DNA of 32,604 nt from the NCBI GenBank assembly GCA_016212425.1, contig JACRGJ010000060.1, forward strand, positions 1-32,604. The letters run 5' to 3'. Position 1 is the first letter of the stretch. Each line of letters starts with the position of its first letter. A program made the translations under genes and the position numbers. This document shows, piece by piece, positions 7,750 through 15,959 of this stretch. This DNA is from Micrococcales bacterium. GTDB lineage: Bacteria > Actinomycetota > Actinomycetes > Actinomycetales > Microbacteriaceae. Below the pieces are notes generated by a model. That model had not been told where the DNA came from and did not search any database. It was given only the letters and a program-made list of their open reading frames with translations.

Positions 7750-9090
7750 TCAGGGCCGGATGCCGAGGGTGGCGAGAAGGGGGGCGGCCTTGACCCGGGT
7801 CTCCTCGAGCTCGGCGACGGGGTCCGAGAGCGCGGTGATGCCCCCGCCGGTGCCCACGGTGATGCGGTCGTCGTCGACGACGATGCTGCGGATGGTCATC
7901 GCGAGCTCCACGTCGCCGTCCGCCCCGAACCAGCCGAACGCCCCCGCGTACAGGCCGCGCGGGGCACCTTCGAGCCCGGCGAGGATCTCCGTCGCCCGGC
8001 GCTTCGGCGCCCCCGTCATCGAGCCCGCGGGGAACAGGGCCGCCACCGCGTCGATCGCGTCCCGGTCGGCGGCGAGGCGTCCGCGCACGGTGCTGACCAG
8101 CTGATGCACCTGCGCGTAGCCCTCCACCTGCAACAGCCGGGACACCTCGACGCTGCCGGGTCGGCAGACCCGCGCGAGGTCGTTGCGCATGAGGTCGACG
8201 ATCATCAGGTTCTCGGCACGCTCCTTCTCGCTGGCCGCGAGCTCCGCCGCGAGAGCCGAGTCGGCAACCGGGTCCGCATCCCGCGGCCGTGTCCCCTTGA
8301 TCGGACTCGTCTGGATGCGCCCGTCCGGCCGGATCGCCAGGAACCGCTCCGGCGAGGCGCTGATCAGATCCACCGCGCCGATCCGCAGCAGGGCGCCGTG
8401 ATGGCTGGGGCTGGTCTCCCGGAGGCGACGGTGCAGCTCGACGGGGTCGGGTCGCGGGGAGGCGGGGGTGAGCTCGCTGACGACGGAGGTGGTCAGGCAC
8501 AGCTGGTACGCCTCCCCCTCGCGGATCGCCTCCTGCGCCGCGGCGATCCCGGCGAGGTAGCGCCGGGCGCCGTCCCGCCAGGCGCCCGGCCTCGGCGGCG
8601 GGTCGGCGGCCCTCGCCACCACCGCCGGCTCCCGGAGCCGCCGGGTGACGTCGTCGCGCCAGCGCCTGAGCTCGCCGTCCCACGCGTCGCCCAGAGCGTG
8701 CAGCTCCGCCTGCCCTGTGCGACCGTGCACGGCGACGAGGCGGTCGACCTCCAGGAAGGCGGCGAGCGGATGCCCGTCCCGTTCGGGCACGGCGACGCCG
8801 GTCGTCTCCCCCCGCAGCTCGTAGGCGAGCCAGCCGACCAGCCCGCCGTGGAAGCGCGGCGCATCCTCCTCCCGACCCGTGGCCGCGACGGCCCGTGCGG
8901 CCAGCCGCTCCCGGAGCGCGGGGAGCACGGGCTCCGGCGCCACCCAGCGGGTGCCGCGGGCGACGTAGCTCCATTCGTCCGCACCACCGTCCAGGAGCAC
9001 CGAGTCGGTGGCGTTCCCGACCAGGGCGGCGTGCACGGCGAGCGGGTCGAATCCTCTTCCGAGCGGATGCCGAACCCAGCCCCGCGCCAT
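7750..9090 (-). CDS. pabB: Aminodeoxychorismate synthase component I (chorismate-binding)
   Basis: 446 residues. The C-terminal half is the chorismate-binding domain: EAYQLCLTTSVVSEL, LISASPERFLAIRPDGRIQTSPIKGTRPRDADP, KERAENLMIVDLMRNDLARVCRPGSVEV, YAQVHQLVSTVRGRL, FPAGSMTGAPKRRATEIL and GAFGWFGADGDVELAMTIRSIV. The PIKGTRPR pattern favours PabB over anthranilate synthase TrpE, and the adjacent divergent pabC supports this. The enzyme uses ammonia from a PabA glutaminase (not in this window) to form 4-amino-4-deoxychorismate for folate. I choose the ATG at 9090 because a -10 (TAGGAT) sits 7 nt upstream; an in-frame ATG at 9099 would add three residues but overlaps that hexamer. Upstream open frame is antisense to pabC and not protein-like. 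Confidence 0.9.
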   Translation of the reverse strand: MARGWVRHPLGRGFDPLAVHAALVGNATDSVLLDGGADEWSYVARGTRWVAPEPVLPALRERLAARAVAATGREEDAPRFHGGLVGWLAYELRGETTGVAVPERDGHPLAAFLEVDRLVAVHGRTGQAELHALGDAWDGELRRWRDDVTRRLREPAVVARAADPPPRPGAWRDGARRYLAGIAAAQEAIREGEAYQLCLTTSVVSELTPASPRPDPVELHRRLRETSPSHHGALLRIGAVDLISASPERFLAIRPDGRIQTSPIKGTRPRDADPVADSALAAELAASEKERAENLMIVDLMRNDLARVCRPGSVEVSRLLQVEGYAQVHQLVSTVRGRLAADRDAIDAVAALFPAGSMTGAPKRRATEILAGLEGAPRGLYAGAFGWFGADGDVELAMTIRSIVVDDDRITVGTGGGITALSDPVAELEETRVKAAPLLATLGIRP

Positions 9091-9105
9091 AGCCTGCATC
9101 CTATG
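9088..9105. promoter_or_regulatory. Interlocked divergent leaderless promoters of pabB and pabC
   Basis: Plus strand: TAGCCT (9090-9095), 7 nt, then the pabC ATG (9103-9105). Minus strand: TAGGAT (complement of 9103-9098), 7 nt, then the pabB ATG (9090-9088). Each -10 hexamer includes the first base of the other gene's start codon, so only 12 bp separate the two reading frames. No ribosome-binding site can fit between the start codons other than within the opposing gene. Confidence 0.6.
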
Positions 9106-9963
9106 AGCGCCCCGACAGCCCCGCCGTGGGAGGGCATCGCCGTCTGGCGGGGCGGCGAGCTGGTGGTTCGCGAGGACGAGGACCTCACGCCGGCGCGGAT
9201 GCTCGCAGCCGACTCGTGGCTCGTGGTCGACGGTGCGGTCCGCGCCCTCGAGCTGCACCGTCGCCGGTTCCGCGACGCGGTGACCGCCGCGGCGACGGAG
9301 TCCGCCTGGGCCGACACCGCCGGGTTCTGGGATGCGGCGATGGCGACGACCCCTCGGACGGGGTCGTGGTTCCCACGGGTGGAGGCCCGGTGGGTGCGCG
9401 GCGCGATCCAGCTGCAGGTGCGGATGCGGCGAGCGCCGACGATCCGACGCTCCATCGTGCTGGTCACCGCCGAGACCGACCCGCGCCGGCACCCGCGGAC
9501 GAAGGGGCCGGATCTGGAGGCGATGCTGCGGCTGCGCACCCTCGCCCAGGCGCGCCACGCCGATGAGGAGGTCATCCTCGACGCGGAGGGCGCGATCGCC
9601 GAGGGCAGCACGACCTGTCTGATGTGGTGGCGACCCGGCCCGGAGGGCCGCGACGTGCTCGGTCTGCCGGCCGACGACATCCCCCGCATCGACAGCGTCA
9701 CCGTACGCAGCGTGCTGGCGCTCGCCACGGCGATGGGCATCGAGGTGCGCGGCGAGCGCGCGCGGCCGGACCAGCTGGAGGGGTGCGAGATCTGGGCGCT
9801 CAGCGCGCTGCACGGCGCCCGCATCGTCACCCGCTGGGTGGATGGCCCGTTGACCGCGGAGCAGCCGGGGCGGCTCGGATCGTGGCGAGCCCGCCTGGAT
9901 GCCCTGCGCCGCCCGATCGCGCCGCTGCGGCCGGGGTCCGTGGAACGGGTGCCGGCTCCGTGA
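9103..9963 (+). CDS. pabC: Aminotransferase class IV, probable aminodeoxychorismate lyase
   Basis: 286 residues of fold-type IV PLP enzyme. K134, in PRTKGPDLEAMLRLR, is the likely Schiff-base lysine; the cofactor-holding segment is EVILDAEGAIAEGSTTCLMWW (about 155-175); the C-terminal pattern ARPDQLEGCEIWALSALHGARIV fits the family. Divergence from pabB makes 4-amino-4-deoxychorismate lyase (releasing pyruvate and 4-aminobenzoate) the best call. Branched-chain or D-amino-acid aminotransferase activity cannot be excluded from sequence alone. The ATG at 9103 is supported by the -10 spaced 7 nt upstream. The stop overlaps the next gene's GTG (GTGA at 9960-9963), implying coupled translation. Confidence 0.82.
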   Translation: MSAPTAPPWEGIAVWRGGELVVREDEDLTPARMLAADSWLVVDGAVRALELHRRRFRDAVTAAATESAWADTAGFWDAAMATTPRTGSWFPRVEARWVRGAIQLQVRMRRAPTIRRSIVLVTAETDPRRHPRTKGPDLEAMLRLRTLAQARHADEEVILDAEGAIAEGSTTCLMWWRPGPEGRDVLGLPADDIPRIDSVTVRSVLALATAMGIEVRGERARPDQLEGCEIWALSALHGARIVTRWVDGPLTAEQPGRLGSWRARLDALRRPIAPLRPGSVERVPAP

Positions 9964-10706
9964 ACGAGATCCTCACCTGGCTGCTGGCTCTCGTCCAGTC
10001 GGTGGACCCGTGGCTGCGGATCCTGCTCTCCGGTGTCGCGATGTTCGGCGAGACCTCGGTGCTCCTGGGGGTGCTGATCCCGGGCGACACCGTTGTGCTG
10101 GTCTCCTCCACCGCCACGGCGGACTGGTGGCAGTACGGCTTTCTCGTCCTCGCCGTGATCCTCGGCTCGCTCGGCGGCGAGACCTTCGGCTTCTACCTCG
10201 GCCGCTACTTCGGCCCGCGGATCCGGCATTCCCGTCTCGGCCGTCGGATCGGGGAGCACAACTGGGATCGGGCGGAGCGCTATCTCGAACGCCGCGGCGG
10301 GATCGCCGTCTTCGTCAGCCGCTTCCTCCCCGTGATGCGCTCGCTGATCCCCCTCACGGTCGGCACGAGCGAGATGCGCTACCGCCGCTTCCTGGCCTGG
10401 ACCACCCCGGCGTGCACGATCTGGGCGGTCGCCTACGTCCTGGCGGGGTGGCTCGCCGCCGACAGCTACCGCCGGCTCGCGGGCCAGCTGAGATGGGCCG
10501 GCTTTGTCTTCGCGGCGATCGTGCTGGTCTTCGTGATGCTGGTCTGGCTGGTGAAGAAGGCGATCACCCGGGTGGAGGAGCGGCACATGGAGCATTCCGC
10601 GTCCGTCTCACCCGAAGTGACCGACGATCTGCGCGCCGACCACCGACGGACGCCCGGCGGACGGGCCCCGGGCGCCCTCGGTGATGAGGCGCCGCCTACT
10701 TCGTGA
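9960..10706 (+). CDS. DedA family membrane protein
   Basis: 248 residues. The first part has hydrophobic helices with FGETSVLLGVLIPGDTVVLVSS (about 25-46), then the DedA hallmark LGGETFGFYLGRYFG and the re-entrant segment FVSRFLPVMRSLIPLTVGTSEMRYRRFLAWT, ending with two TM helices and a charged cytoplasmic tail. DedA/VTT-domain proteins move phospholipids such as undecaprenyl phosphate or phosphatidylethanolamine; the substrate here is not determinable. The GTG at 9960 overlaps the pabC stop by 4 bp. The 3' end overlaps the convergent importer gene by 11 bp. The last 40 residues are Pro/Gly/Arg-rich and probably disordered. Confidence 0.9.
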   Translation: MNEILTWLLALVQSVDPWLRILLSGVAMFGETSVLLGVLIPGDTVVLVSSTATADWWQYGFLVLAVILGSLGGETFGFYLGRYFGPRIRHSRLGRRIGEHNWDRAERYLERRGGIAVFVSRFLPVMRSLIPLTVGTSEMRYRRFLAWTTPACTIWAVAYVLAGWLAADSYRRLAGQLRWAGFVFAAIVLVFVMLVWLVKKAITRVEERHMEHSASVSPEVTDDLRADHRRTPGGRAPGALGDEAPPTS

Positions 10707-11625
10707 AGCCGTTCTGCTTCAGCCAGTCGGTCGCGACGGTCTTCGGGTCGGCCTTCTCATCCCCGCCGGTGCGCTTGTTCCACTGCAGCAGGGTCTTCGT
10801 GGTGATCTTCTTCGAGACGGCGTTCACGGTGTCCGCGACGTCGCCCTTCGCCTTCGACGCGGTGAGGATCGGCACGATCTGCTGCGACGCGAAGAGGTTC
10901 TTCGGGTCTTCGAGGGTGACGAGCTTGTTGTCCAGGATCGACGGGGTCGTCGAGTAGATGTCGGCCACCTGGACCGTGCCGTCGAGCAGCGCCTTGAGGG
11001 TCGCCGGCCCTCCGGAGTCGTTGATCGCCTGGAACTGGATGTTGCTGAGGCCGTAGACGCTCTTCAGGCCGGGGATGCCGTCCGGGCGGGTCTCGAACTC
11101 CGGGTTGGCGGTGAGCGTCACCGAACCCAGCTTGGACAGATCGGCGATCGAGGTCACCTTGTTCGTGTCGGAGAACTCCGACGTCACGTTGAGCGAGTCG
11201 GCGTCCGCCCCAGGAGCGAGGTCGAGCGCGGTCAGCTTCTTGGGCAGGGCGTCGTCGAGCGCGCTGGCCACCTCATCGCCGGACTTCTGATTGGCGTTCT
11301 TGTTGAGGAAGGAGAGGATGCTGCCCGCGTACTCGGGGATCAGGTCGATCTCACCCTTCTGCAGAGCCGGGAAGTACGCGGCTCGCTGGCCGATGTTGAC
11401 CTTGTAGGTGACCGTGACGCCCTTCGCGGCGAGCGCCTCGCCGTACGCGTACGCGAGCGTCACGTTCTCGGGGAACGCGGCTGAGCCGACCGTGATCGAG
11501 CCCGCGCCGCTGCCGCCGCCGCTGCCGCCGCCGAGCGACGACGAGCTGCTGCATCCGGCGAGGGCGAGACCGGCCGCGGCGGTGACGGCGACCGCGGCGA
11601 GGAGTCGGGGGTGGATCCGCTTCAT
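10696..11625 (-). CDS. Glycine betaine/choline-type ABC transporter substrate-binding lipoprotein
   Basis: 309 residues. The signal peptide ends in the lipobox LALAGC with Cys25, then a Ser/Gly-rich linker. The OpuAC/ProX-type domain begins ITVGSAAFPENVTLAYAYGEAL and contains GEIDLIPEYAGS and DGTVQVADIYSTTPSI. Such proteins capture quaternary amines (betaine, choline, carnitine, proline betaine) outside the membrane. It is the last of four genes. Its ATG overlaps the upstream permease stop (ATGA, 11625-11622), and an AGGAAGG ribosome-binding site sits inside that permease's 3' end. Exact ligand is unknown; osmoprotection is inferred from the family. The name opuCC/proX would be by homology only. 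Confidence 0.9.
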   Translation of the reverse strand: MKRIHPRLLAAVAVTAAAGLALAGCSSSSSLGGGSGGGSGAGSITVGSAAFPENVTLAYAYGEALAAKGVTVTYKVNIGQRAAYFPALQKGEIDLIPEYAGSILSFLNKNANQKSGDEVASALDDALPKKLTALDLAPGADADSLNVTSEFSDTNKVTSIADLSKLGSVTLTANPEFETRPDGIPGLKSVYGLSNIQFQAINDSGGPATLKALLDGTVQVADIYSTTPSILDNKLVTLEDPKNLFASQQIVPILTASKAKGDVADTVNAVSKKITTKTLLQWNKRTGGDEKADPKTVATDWLKQNGFTK

Positions 11626-12377
11626 GACTGCATACCTTCCTGGAGAGGGGAAACCGTTGCTGTGGCGCGGGAGCGGGATGCTCGCGCCCGGGGTTTCGGC
11701 GAGGCCGAATCCGCCCCGTCGCGGGGGACGCCCCGCGGCGCGACGAGTCGTTGGACGACGGCGAGGAGCCCGTCGATGAGGAGGCAGAGCGCGGTGACGA
11801 GGATCGCCCCCGCGGCCATCTGCACATAGTCCGCCGTGTTCAGCCCCTTGATCAGGTAGAGGCCGAAGCCGCCGAACGCGAAAGCGGAGGCGACGGTCGT
11901 CGTGGCGACGATCTGCAGGGTGGTGGCCCGCAACCCGCCGACGATGAGCGGCGCGGCGAGGGGGATCTCGACCCGGCCGATGATCTGCCCCTCGGTCATG
12001 CCCATCGCCCGCGCCGCGTCGATCGTCGAGCGATTCACCGACTCGATGCCGGCGTACACCCCGGCGAGCATCGGAGGGATCCCGAGCAGCACGAGCACGA
12101 TCGCCACCGGCGTGGCGTTGACGCCGATGAGCACGATGAGGATCGAGAGCAGGCCGAGGGTGGGGAGGGCGCGCGTGACGTTGGAGAGCAGGATCGCGAC
12201 GCCGCGGCCGCGACCGGTGTGCCCGATGGCGATCCCGATCGGCGTCGCGATCACCACGACGATGAGCACGCTGATGGCGGAGATCGACAGGGTGACGCCG
12301 AGCTGGTAGAGGATGCGCGGTCCCGACACCCAGTTCTGCCCGTCGAGGATGAACGCGAGCGCCTGCAACAGGATCAT
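11622..12377 (-). CDS. Osmoprotectant ABC transporter permease (second)
   Basis: 251 residues of MetI-like/OpuBB-OpuCB permease with about six TM helices. The EAA loop reads IDAARAMGMTEGQIIGRVEIPLAAPLIVGGLR (about 125-157), the site where the ATPase docks. The ATG at 12377 is chosen because it overlaps the previous permease's stop (ATGA, 12377-12374); an upstream ATG in the same frame (12428) would add 17 residues that overlap coding sequence. The C-terminal tail after the last TM helix is Arg/Ser-rich and longer than usual. It works with the preceding permease as a heterodimer. Confidence 0.92.
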   Translation of the reverse strand: MILLQALAFILDGQNWVSGPRILYQLGVTLSISAISVLIVVVIATPIGIAIGHTGRGRGVAILLSNVTRALPTLGLLSILIVLIGVNATPVAIVLVLLGIPPMLAGVYAGIESVNRSTIDAARAMGMTEGQIIGRVEIPLAAPLIVGGLRATTLQIVATTTVASAFAFGGFGLYLIKGLNTADYVQMAAGAILVTALCLLIDGLLAVVQRLVAPRGVPRDGADSASPKPRARASRSRATATVSPLQEGMQS

Positions 12378-13051
12378 GCGGTCAGCACCCGGCTCGTGCG
12401 ACGCGACGCCGACGGTCGTCGGTTCCACGGCATGAGCACGCGGCCCACGGTGGTGATGATGACGTCGAAGACGGCGGCGACGAACAGCACCGCGACGATG
12501 CCGACCATCGCCTCGGTGAAGAACGAGCGCTGGAAGGCATCCAGGAAAAACGAGCCGAGGTTGTCGACCCCGATCAGCGCGCCGACCGAGACCAGGCTGA
12601 CCGTGCTGACCGAGACGACGCGCACCCCGGCGAGCAGCACCGGGCCCGCGAGGGGAAGCTCGACCGCGATGAACCGCTGCGCGGGCGAGAAGCCGACGGC
12701 GGTCGCCGATCCTGCCACGTCACGGGGGACGGAGGAGAACGCATCCGCGGAGGCCCGCACCATGAGCGCCACCGCGTACACCGTCAGTCCGATGACGACG
12801 TTCGCCGGGTTGAGGATCGAGGCGCCGACGATGATCGGAACGAGCACCAGGAGCGCGAGCGAGGGGATGGTGTAGGCGATGTTGCCGAGGGTGAGCAGCA
12901 CCGAGCGCGCGGCCTTCGAGCGGCTGGCCGCGTAGCCGAGGGGGATGGAGAGCAGGAAGCCCAGGATGATCGGCGGGACGCTCAGTCCCACGTGCTCCAG
13001 CACGCGGGTCCCGATGAGTCCGGCGTTCGATCCGATCCATCCCCAGTTCAT
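12374..13051 (-). CDS. Osmoprotectant ABC transporter permease (first)
   Basis: 225 residues, ProW/OpuCD-like. The sequence opens with MNWGWIGSNAGLIGTRVLEHVGLSVPPIILGFLLSIPLGY. Five to six TM helices follow, with an EAA-type loop in VPRDVAGSATAVGFSPAQRFIAVELPLAGPVLLAGVR. The ATG (13051-13049) shares one base with the stop of the ATPase gene (TGATG), so translation is tightly coupled. It pairs with the next permease to form the membrane channel. Confidence 0.92.
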   Translation of the reverse strand: MNWGWIGSNAGLIGTRVLEHVGLSVPPIILGFLLSIPLGYAASRSKAARSVLLTLGNIAYTIPSLALLVLVPIIVGASILNPANVVIGLTVYAVALMVRASADAFSSVPRDVAGSATAVGFSPAQRFIAVELPLAGPVLLAGVRVVSVSTVSLVSVGALIGVDNLGSFFLDAFQRSFFTEAMVGIVAVLFVAAVFDVIITTVGRVLMPWNRRPSASRRTSRVLTA

Positions 13052-13959
13052 CAGGCGTCGCCCGCCTGATCGGTCTTGTTCGAGACGCTGCGCGACTTCG
13101 GGGTCGGGCTGCCGATGGCCAGCTGTCCGTCGCGGGCGGAGATGAGGCCCACCGGGTAGCCGCCCGAGTCGACGAGGACCCGGTCGTCGCCCGACTCCGG
13201 GCGTGCCGTGTCGCTGACGACGAGCCGACGGCGTCCGCGGTCGGCTCCGATGAAGGTCGCGACGAATTCGGTGGCCGGGTTGGCGAGGATGTCGACCGGC
13301 GCGCCCTTCTGCACGATGTGGCCGCCGCGCTCGAGCACGACCACCTGATCGCCGAGGAGGAAGGCCTCGTCGATGTCGTGGGAGACGAAGACGATCGTCC
13401 TCGCCAACTCGGCCTGGAGGCGCAGCACCTCCTGCTGCAGCTCGTCGCGCACGATGGGGTCGACCGCGCTGAACGGCTCGTCCATCAGCAGGATGTTGGG
13501 GTCCATCGCGAGCCCCCGCGCGACGCCCACACGCTGCTGCTGACCGCCGGAGAGCTGCGCCGGGTAGCGCTCGGCCAGCGAGCGGTCCAGTCCGACGGTG
13601 TCCATCAGCTGCAGGGCGCGCTCGCGTGCCTGCGCCTTCGGTGTCCCGTTCAGGATGGGGACGGTGGCGATGTTGTCGACCACCCTGCGATGCGGCAGCA
13701 GCCCGGAGTTCTGCATCACGTAGCCGATGCTGCGGCGCAGCTTCACGGGCTCGATCGTGGAGACGTTCACGCCGTCGATCTCCACGGCTCCGGAAGTGGC
13801 GTCGACCATGCGGTTGATCATCCGCATCAGCGTGGTCTTGCCCGAGCCGCTCGAGCCGACGAGCACCGTGATCTGGCGGGACGGGATGACGAGGGAGAAG
13901 TCGTCGACGGCGAGAGTGCCATCCGGGAACCGCTTCGTGACGTCACGGAACTCGATCAT
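13051..13959 (-). CDS. Betaine/choline-type ABC transporter ATP-binding protein
   Basis: 302 residues. Walker A GSSGSGKT (35-42), Q-loop near YVMQNSG (80-86), signature LSGGQQQR (136-143), Walker B ILLMDEP (156-162) and H-loop SHD (H194) are all intact, so it should hydrolyse ATP. The FPDGTLAVDDFSL start and MQNSGLLPHRRVVDNIATVP region match OpuA/ProV-type ATPases. A C-terminal extension of about 80 residues has no recognisable paired CBS domains. First gene of the four-gene importer; CAGGAGA ribosome-binding site 8 nt before the ATG. Confidence 0.93.
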   Translation of the reverse strand: MIEFRDVTKRFPDGTLAVDDFSLVIPSRQITVLVGSSGSGKTTLMRMINRMVDATSGAVEIDGVNVSTIEPVKLRRSIGYVMQNSGLLPHRRVVDNIATVPILNGTPKAQARERALQLMDTVGLDRSLAERYPAQLSGGQQQRVGVARGLAMDPNILLMDEPFSAVDPIVRDELQQEVLRLQAELARTIVFVSHDIDEAFLLGDQVVVLERGGHIVQKGAPVDILANPATEFVATFIGADRGRRRLVVSDTARPESGDDRVLVDSGGYPVGLISARDGQLAIGSPTPKSRSVSNKTDQAGDA

Positions 13960-14122
13960 CGTCGTGCGTCTCCTGCCGGTTAGCGATCACCGATTCACGC
14001 GCACCGGTCTGAGCTCACGAGCAACCGGTGCTGTCCGAGGGTATGCGAGATCACCGACACCGTGCAGGCCGCGCACCTCCCGGTGTCGTCCCGTTACGGC
14101 ATCCGGGGCGCAGAGTGCGGGG
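13960..14122 (-). promoter_or_regulatory. Importer upstream region with 8-bp inverted repeat
   Basis: This 163-bp gap between tetR and the importer holds GCACCGGT (14001-14008) and ACCGGTGC (14024-14031), a perfect inverted repeat with 15 nt between the arms; each arm also contains the palindrome ACCGGT. A possible -10 (TACCCT, complement of 14038-14043) lies just upstream in the transcription direction, with no clear -35. The repeat could be an operator or a leader hairpin. Confidence 0.45.
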
Positions 14123-14746
14123 TCAGCGCTGATCGAACTGCGCGAGCATGGCGGCACGTCCTCGCGCCAGGAAGCCCGGGTCGCCGGCGGCGTCGTGTGC
14201 GAAGGCCCGCTCGATCAGCGCATCCGCGACGACGAGCGCCGCCTCGGTCGCGACGAGCGACTCCCCGTCGTCGGCCACCCCGTAGGCCTCGACCAGCGCC
14301 CGGTGCACGCGGACCGCGAGCTCTGCGCCAGCGGGCGGGGAGTCGACGGGCCGGAGATCGATCACGTCGCCGAAGCGCAGCGACGCGAAGCCGGGCTCGG
14401 TGCGGAACGCGTCGACGAGGGCGTCGAACGCCCGCCCGAGGCCACCGCGCCAGTCCTGTGCACCGGGGAGAGCGGCGACGACGGCGTCGCCGACCCGCTC
14501 GACGTTGCGCAGCGCGAGGCTCTGCAGCACGGCGATGCGATCGGGGAAGTAGCGGTACACGGTGCCGATCGATGCGCCGGCGCCGTCCGCCACCATCGCG
14601 GTGGTGAGGCGCTCGTAGCCGATCTCGTCGACGGTACGGGCCGCGGCATCCAGAAGCGCCGCGAGTCGTGCAGTGCTTCGGGCCTGCACGGGTTCGTTGC
14701 GGATGAGGGCGGCAGCAGAGCGGGTGGCGGTTTCCTGAGTGGTCAT
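14123..14746 (-). CDS. TetR/AcrR family transcriptional regulator
   Basis: 207 residues. The N-terminal helix-turn-helix (about 24-72) reads ARLAALLDAAARTVDEIGYERLTTAMVADGAGASIGTVYRYFPDRIAVLQSLA, with the TetR hallmark GTVYRYFPDR. The C-terminal ligand domain is not conserved enough to name an effector. It is upstream of and co-oriented with the osmoprotectant importer and divergent from the App1-like phosphatase gene; either could be its target. GAGGAG ribosome-binding site about 6 nt before the ATG, and a good -10 (TACACT) upstream. Confidence 0.9.
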   Translation of the reverse strand: MTTQETATRSAAALIRNEPVQARSTARLAALLDAAARTVDEIGYERLTTAMVADGAGASIGTVYRYFPDRIAVLQSLALRNVERVGDAVVAALPGAQDWRGGLGRAFDALVDAFRTEPGFASLRFGDVIDLRPVDSPPAGAELAVRVHRALVEAYGVADDGESLVATEAALVVADALIERAFAHDAAGDPGFLARGRAAMLAQFDQR

Positions 14747-14778
14747 GGGGGGTCTCCTCGATGCCTGATCCGAGCCCG

Positions 14779-14784
14779 AGTGTA
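14779..14784 (-). promoter_or_regulatory. tetR promoter -10 (TACACT)
   Basis: Minus-strand TACACT is a near-ideal -10. The leader to the ATG at 14746 would be about 26 nt and includes the GAGGAG ribosome-binding site. No clear -35 is seen. Confidence 0.5.
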
Positions 14785-14824
14785 GCGATCCGGGACATGA
14801 GCCGACCCCGACGATGCCCGTGAC

Positions 14825-14835
14825 ACACTGAGAAA
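14825..14835 (+). promoter_or_regulatory. Leaderless -10 of the App1-like gene
   Basis: CACACT precedes the ATG at 14836 by six bases (GAGAAA). Spacing matches the other leaderless starts in the window, although the first base departs from TANNNT. No Shine-Dalgarno sequence is present. Confidence 0.4.
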
Positions 14836-15870
14836 ATGCACAGCCCGCGGAAGCCGTCCGACGCTGCCGCGGGTCCGCGCGCTCTCCACGTGGCGGCGCG
14901 GATCGACGACGCCGTGCACCGCCTCCGCCGCAGCAACGGCCGCCGCCGCGGCCTGGTGCCCACCGTCCTGCCGTTCACCGGGTACGGCGGGCCCGGCTGG
15001 GTGCGTGTTCTATGCCGCGTCGTTCTGGCCAAGCCCGGCACCGACAGCGGTGCGAGGACGGGCCTGCGCGGCTGGCGCAGCTTCACGAGCGTGCCCGTCG
15101 GCGGAGCCCCGGTCACCGTCCGGGCGGGGGGCGCCGAGAGCGTGACCCATGCCGATCGCGGCGGGGTCGTCGATGCCCGGGTGGAGCTCGATCTGCCCGC
15201 GGGGTGGTCCGAGATCGAGCTGACCGTGTCGGGATCGCCGCCGGTCGCCGCGCGCATCTTCCGGGTCGGCGATGACGTGGAGTTCGGGATCGTCTCCGAC
15301 ATCGACGACACGGTGATGGTGACGGCGCTCCCCCGGCCGTTCCTCGCCGCGTGGAACAGCTTCGTGCTCAACGAGCACGCCCGGAATCCGGTGCCCGGGA
15401 TGGCGGTGCTCTACGAGCGCCTCCTGCGCGCCCATCCGGGATCTCCGGTCGTCTACCTCTCCACCGGGGCCTGGAACGTGGCCCCCACCCTGCGGCGCTT
15501 CCTCGGGCGGAACCTCTACCCGGCGGGGGCGCTCCTGCTGACCGATTGGGGACCGACCTACGACCGCTGGTTCCGGAGCGGTCCCGAGCACAAGAGGCAG
15601 AACCTGCGGCGCCTGGTCGACGAATTCCCGAACGTGCGCTGGCTGCTCGTCGGCGACGACGGCCAGCACGACGAGGAGCTGTACGGCGAGATCGCGGCGG
15701 CGGCGCCCGAGCGCATCGCCGGGGTGGCCATCCGCATGCTCTCCCCCGCGGAGGCGGTGCTCGCGGGCGGACGCGCCCAACCCGGTCGCGGGAGCGCTCC
15801 GGTGCCGCACGTCTCGGCCCCGGACGGTGCGGGACTCGACGCGCGCCTGGGAGAGCTCGGGCTGGTCTGA
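14836..15870 (+). CDS. App1-like phosphatase (DUF2183) domain protein
   Basis: 344 residues. The HAD-like catalytic motif is SDIDDTV (D155-x-D157-x-T159), followed by VVYLSTGAWNV, the basic motif HKRQNLRRL and the acidic motif LVGDDGQHDEELY. This order matches the catalytic domain of yeast App1, a phosphatidate phosphatase, and the bacterial DUF2183 family. The N-terminal half forms a beta-rich domain (GYGGPGWVRVLCRVVLAKPG). There is no signal peptide or TM segment. Bacterial substrates are not established. The ATG lies 6 nt after CACACT, indicating a leaderless mRNA, and the gene diverges from tetR. Confidence 0.88.
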   Translation: MHSPRKPSDAAAGPRALHVAARIDDAVHRLRRSNGRRRGLVPTVLPFTGYGGPGWVRVLCRVVLAKPGTDSGARTGLRGWRSFTSVPVGGAPVTVRAGGAESVTHADRGGVVDARVELDLPAGWSEIELTVSGSPPVAARIFRVGDDVEFGIVSDIDDTVMVTALPRPFLAAWNSFVLNEHARNPVPGMAVLYERLLRAHPGSPVVYLSTGAWNVAPTLRRFLGRNLYPAGALLLTDWGPTYDRWFRSGPEHKRQNLRRLVDEFPNVRWLLVGDDGQHDEELYGEIAAAAPERIAGVAIRMLSPAEAVLAGGRAQPGRGSAPVPHVSAPDGAGLDARLGELGLV

Positions 15871-15923
15871 GCGTCCCGGTCGGCCGGGTGCCGTGGACCG
15901 TCCGGCCCGACGCGCCGACCACC

Positions 15924-15953
15924 GTGACCGACCTCGACGGTCCGCGCTAGTCT
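15924..15953 (+). promoter_or_regulatory. Promoter of the candidate 6C RNA
   Basis: A -35-like GTGACC (15924-15929; consensus TTGACA), an 18-bp spacer and TAGTCT (15948-15953) as -10. The predicted start, near 15960, coincides with the first base pair of hairpin 1. This is one of the better two-part promoters in the window. Confidence 0.6.
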
Positions 15954-15959
15954 GGACAC

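Noticed and set aside
7522-9102. N-terminal extension of the plus-strand frame that ends as pabC
   Set aside because: It is antisense to pabB and leuS and has no class IV aminotransferase similarity. The real start is 9103.
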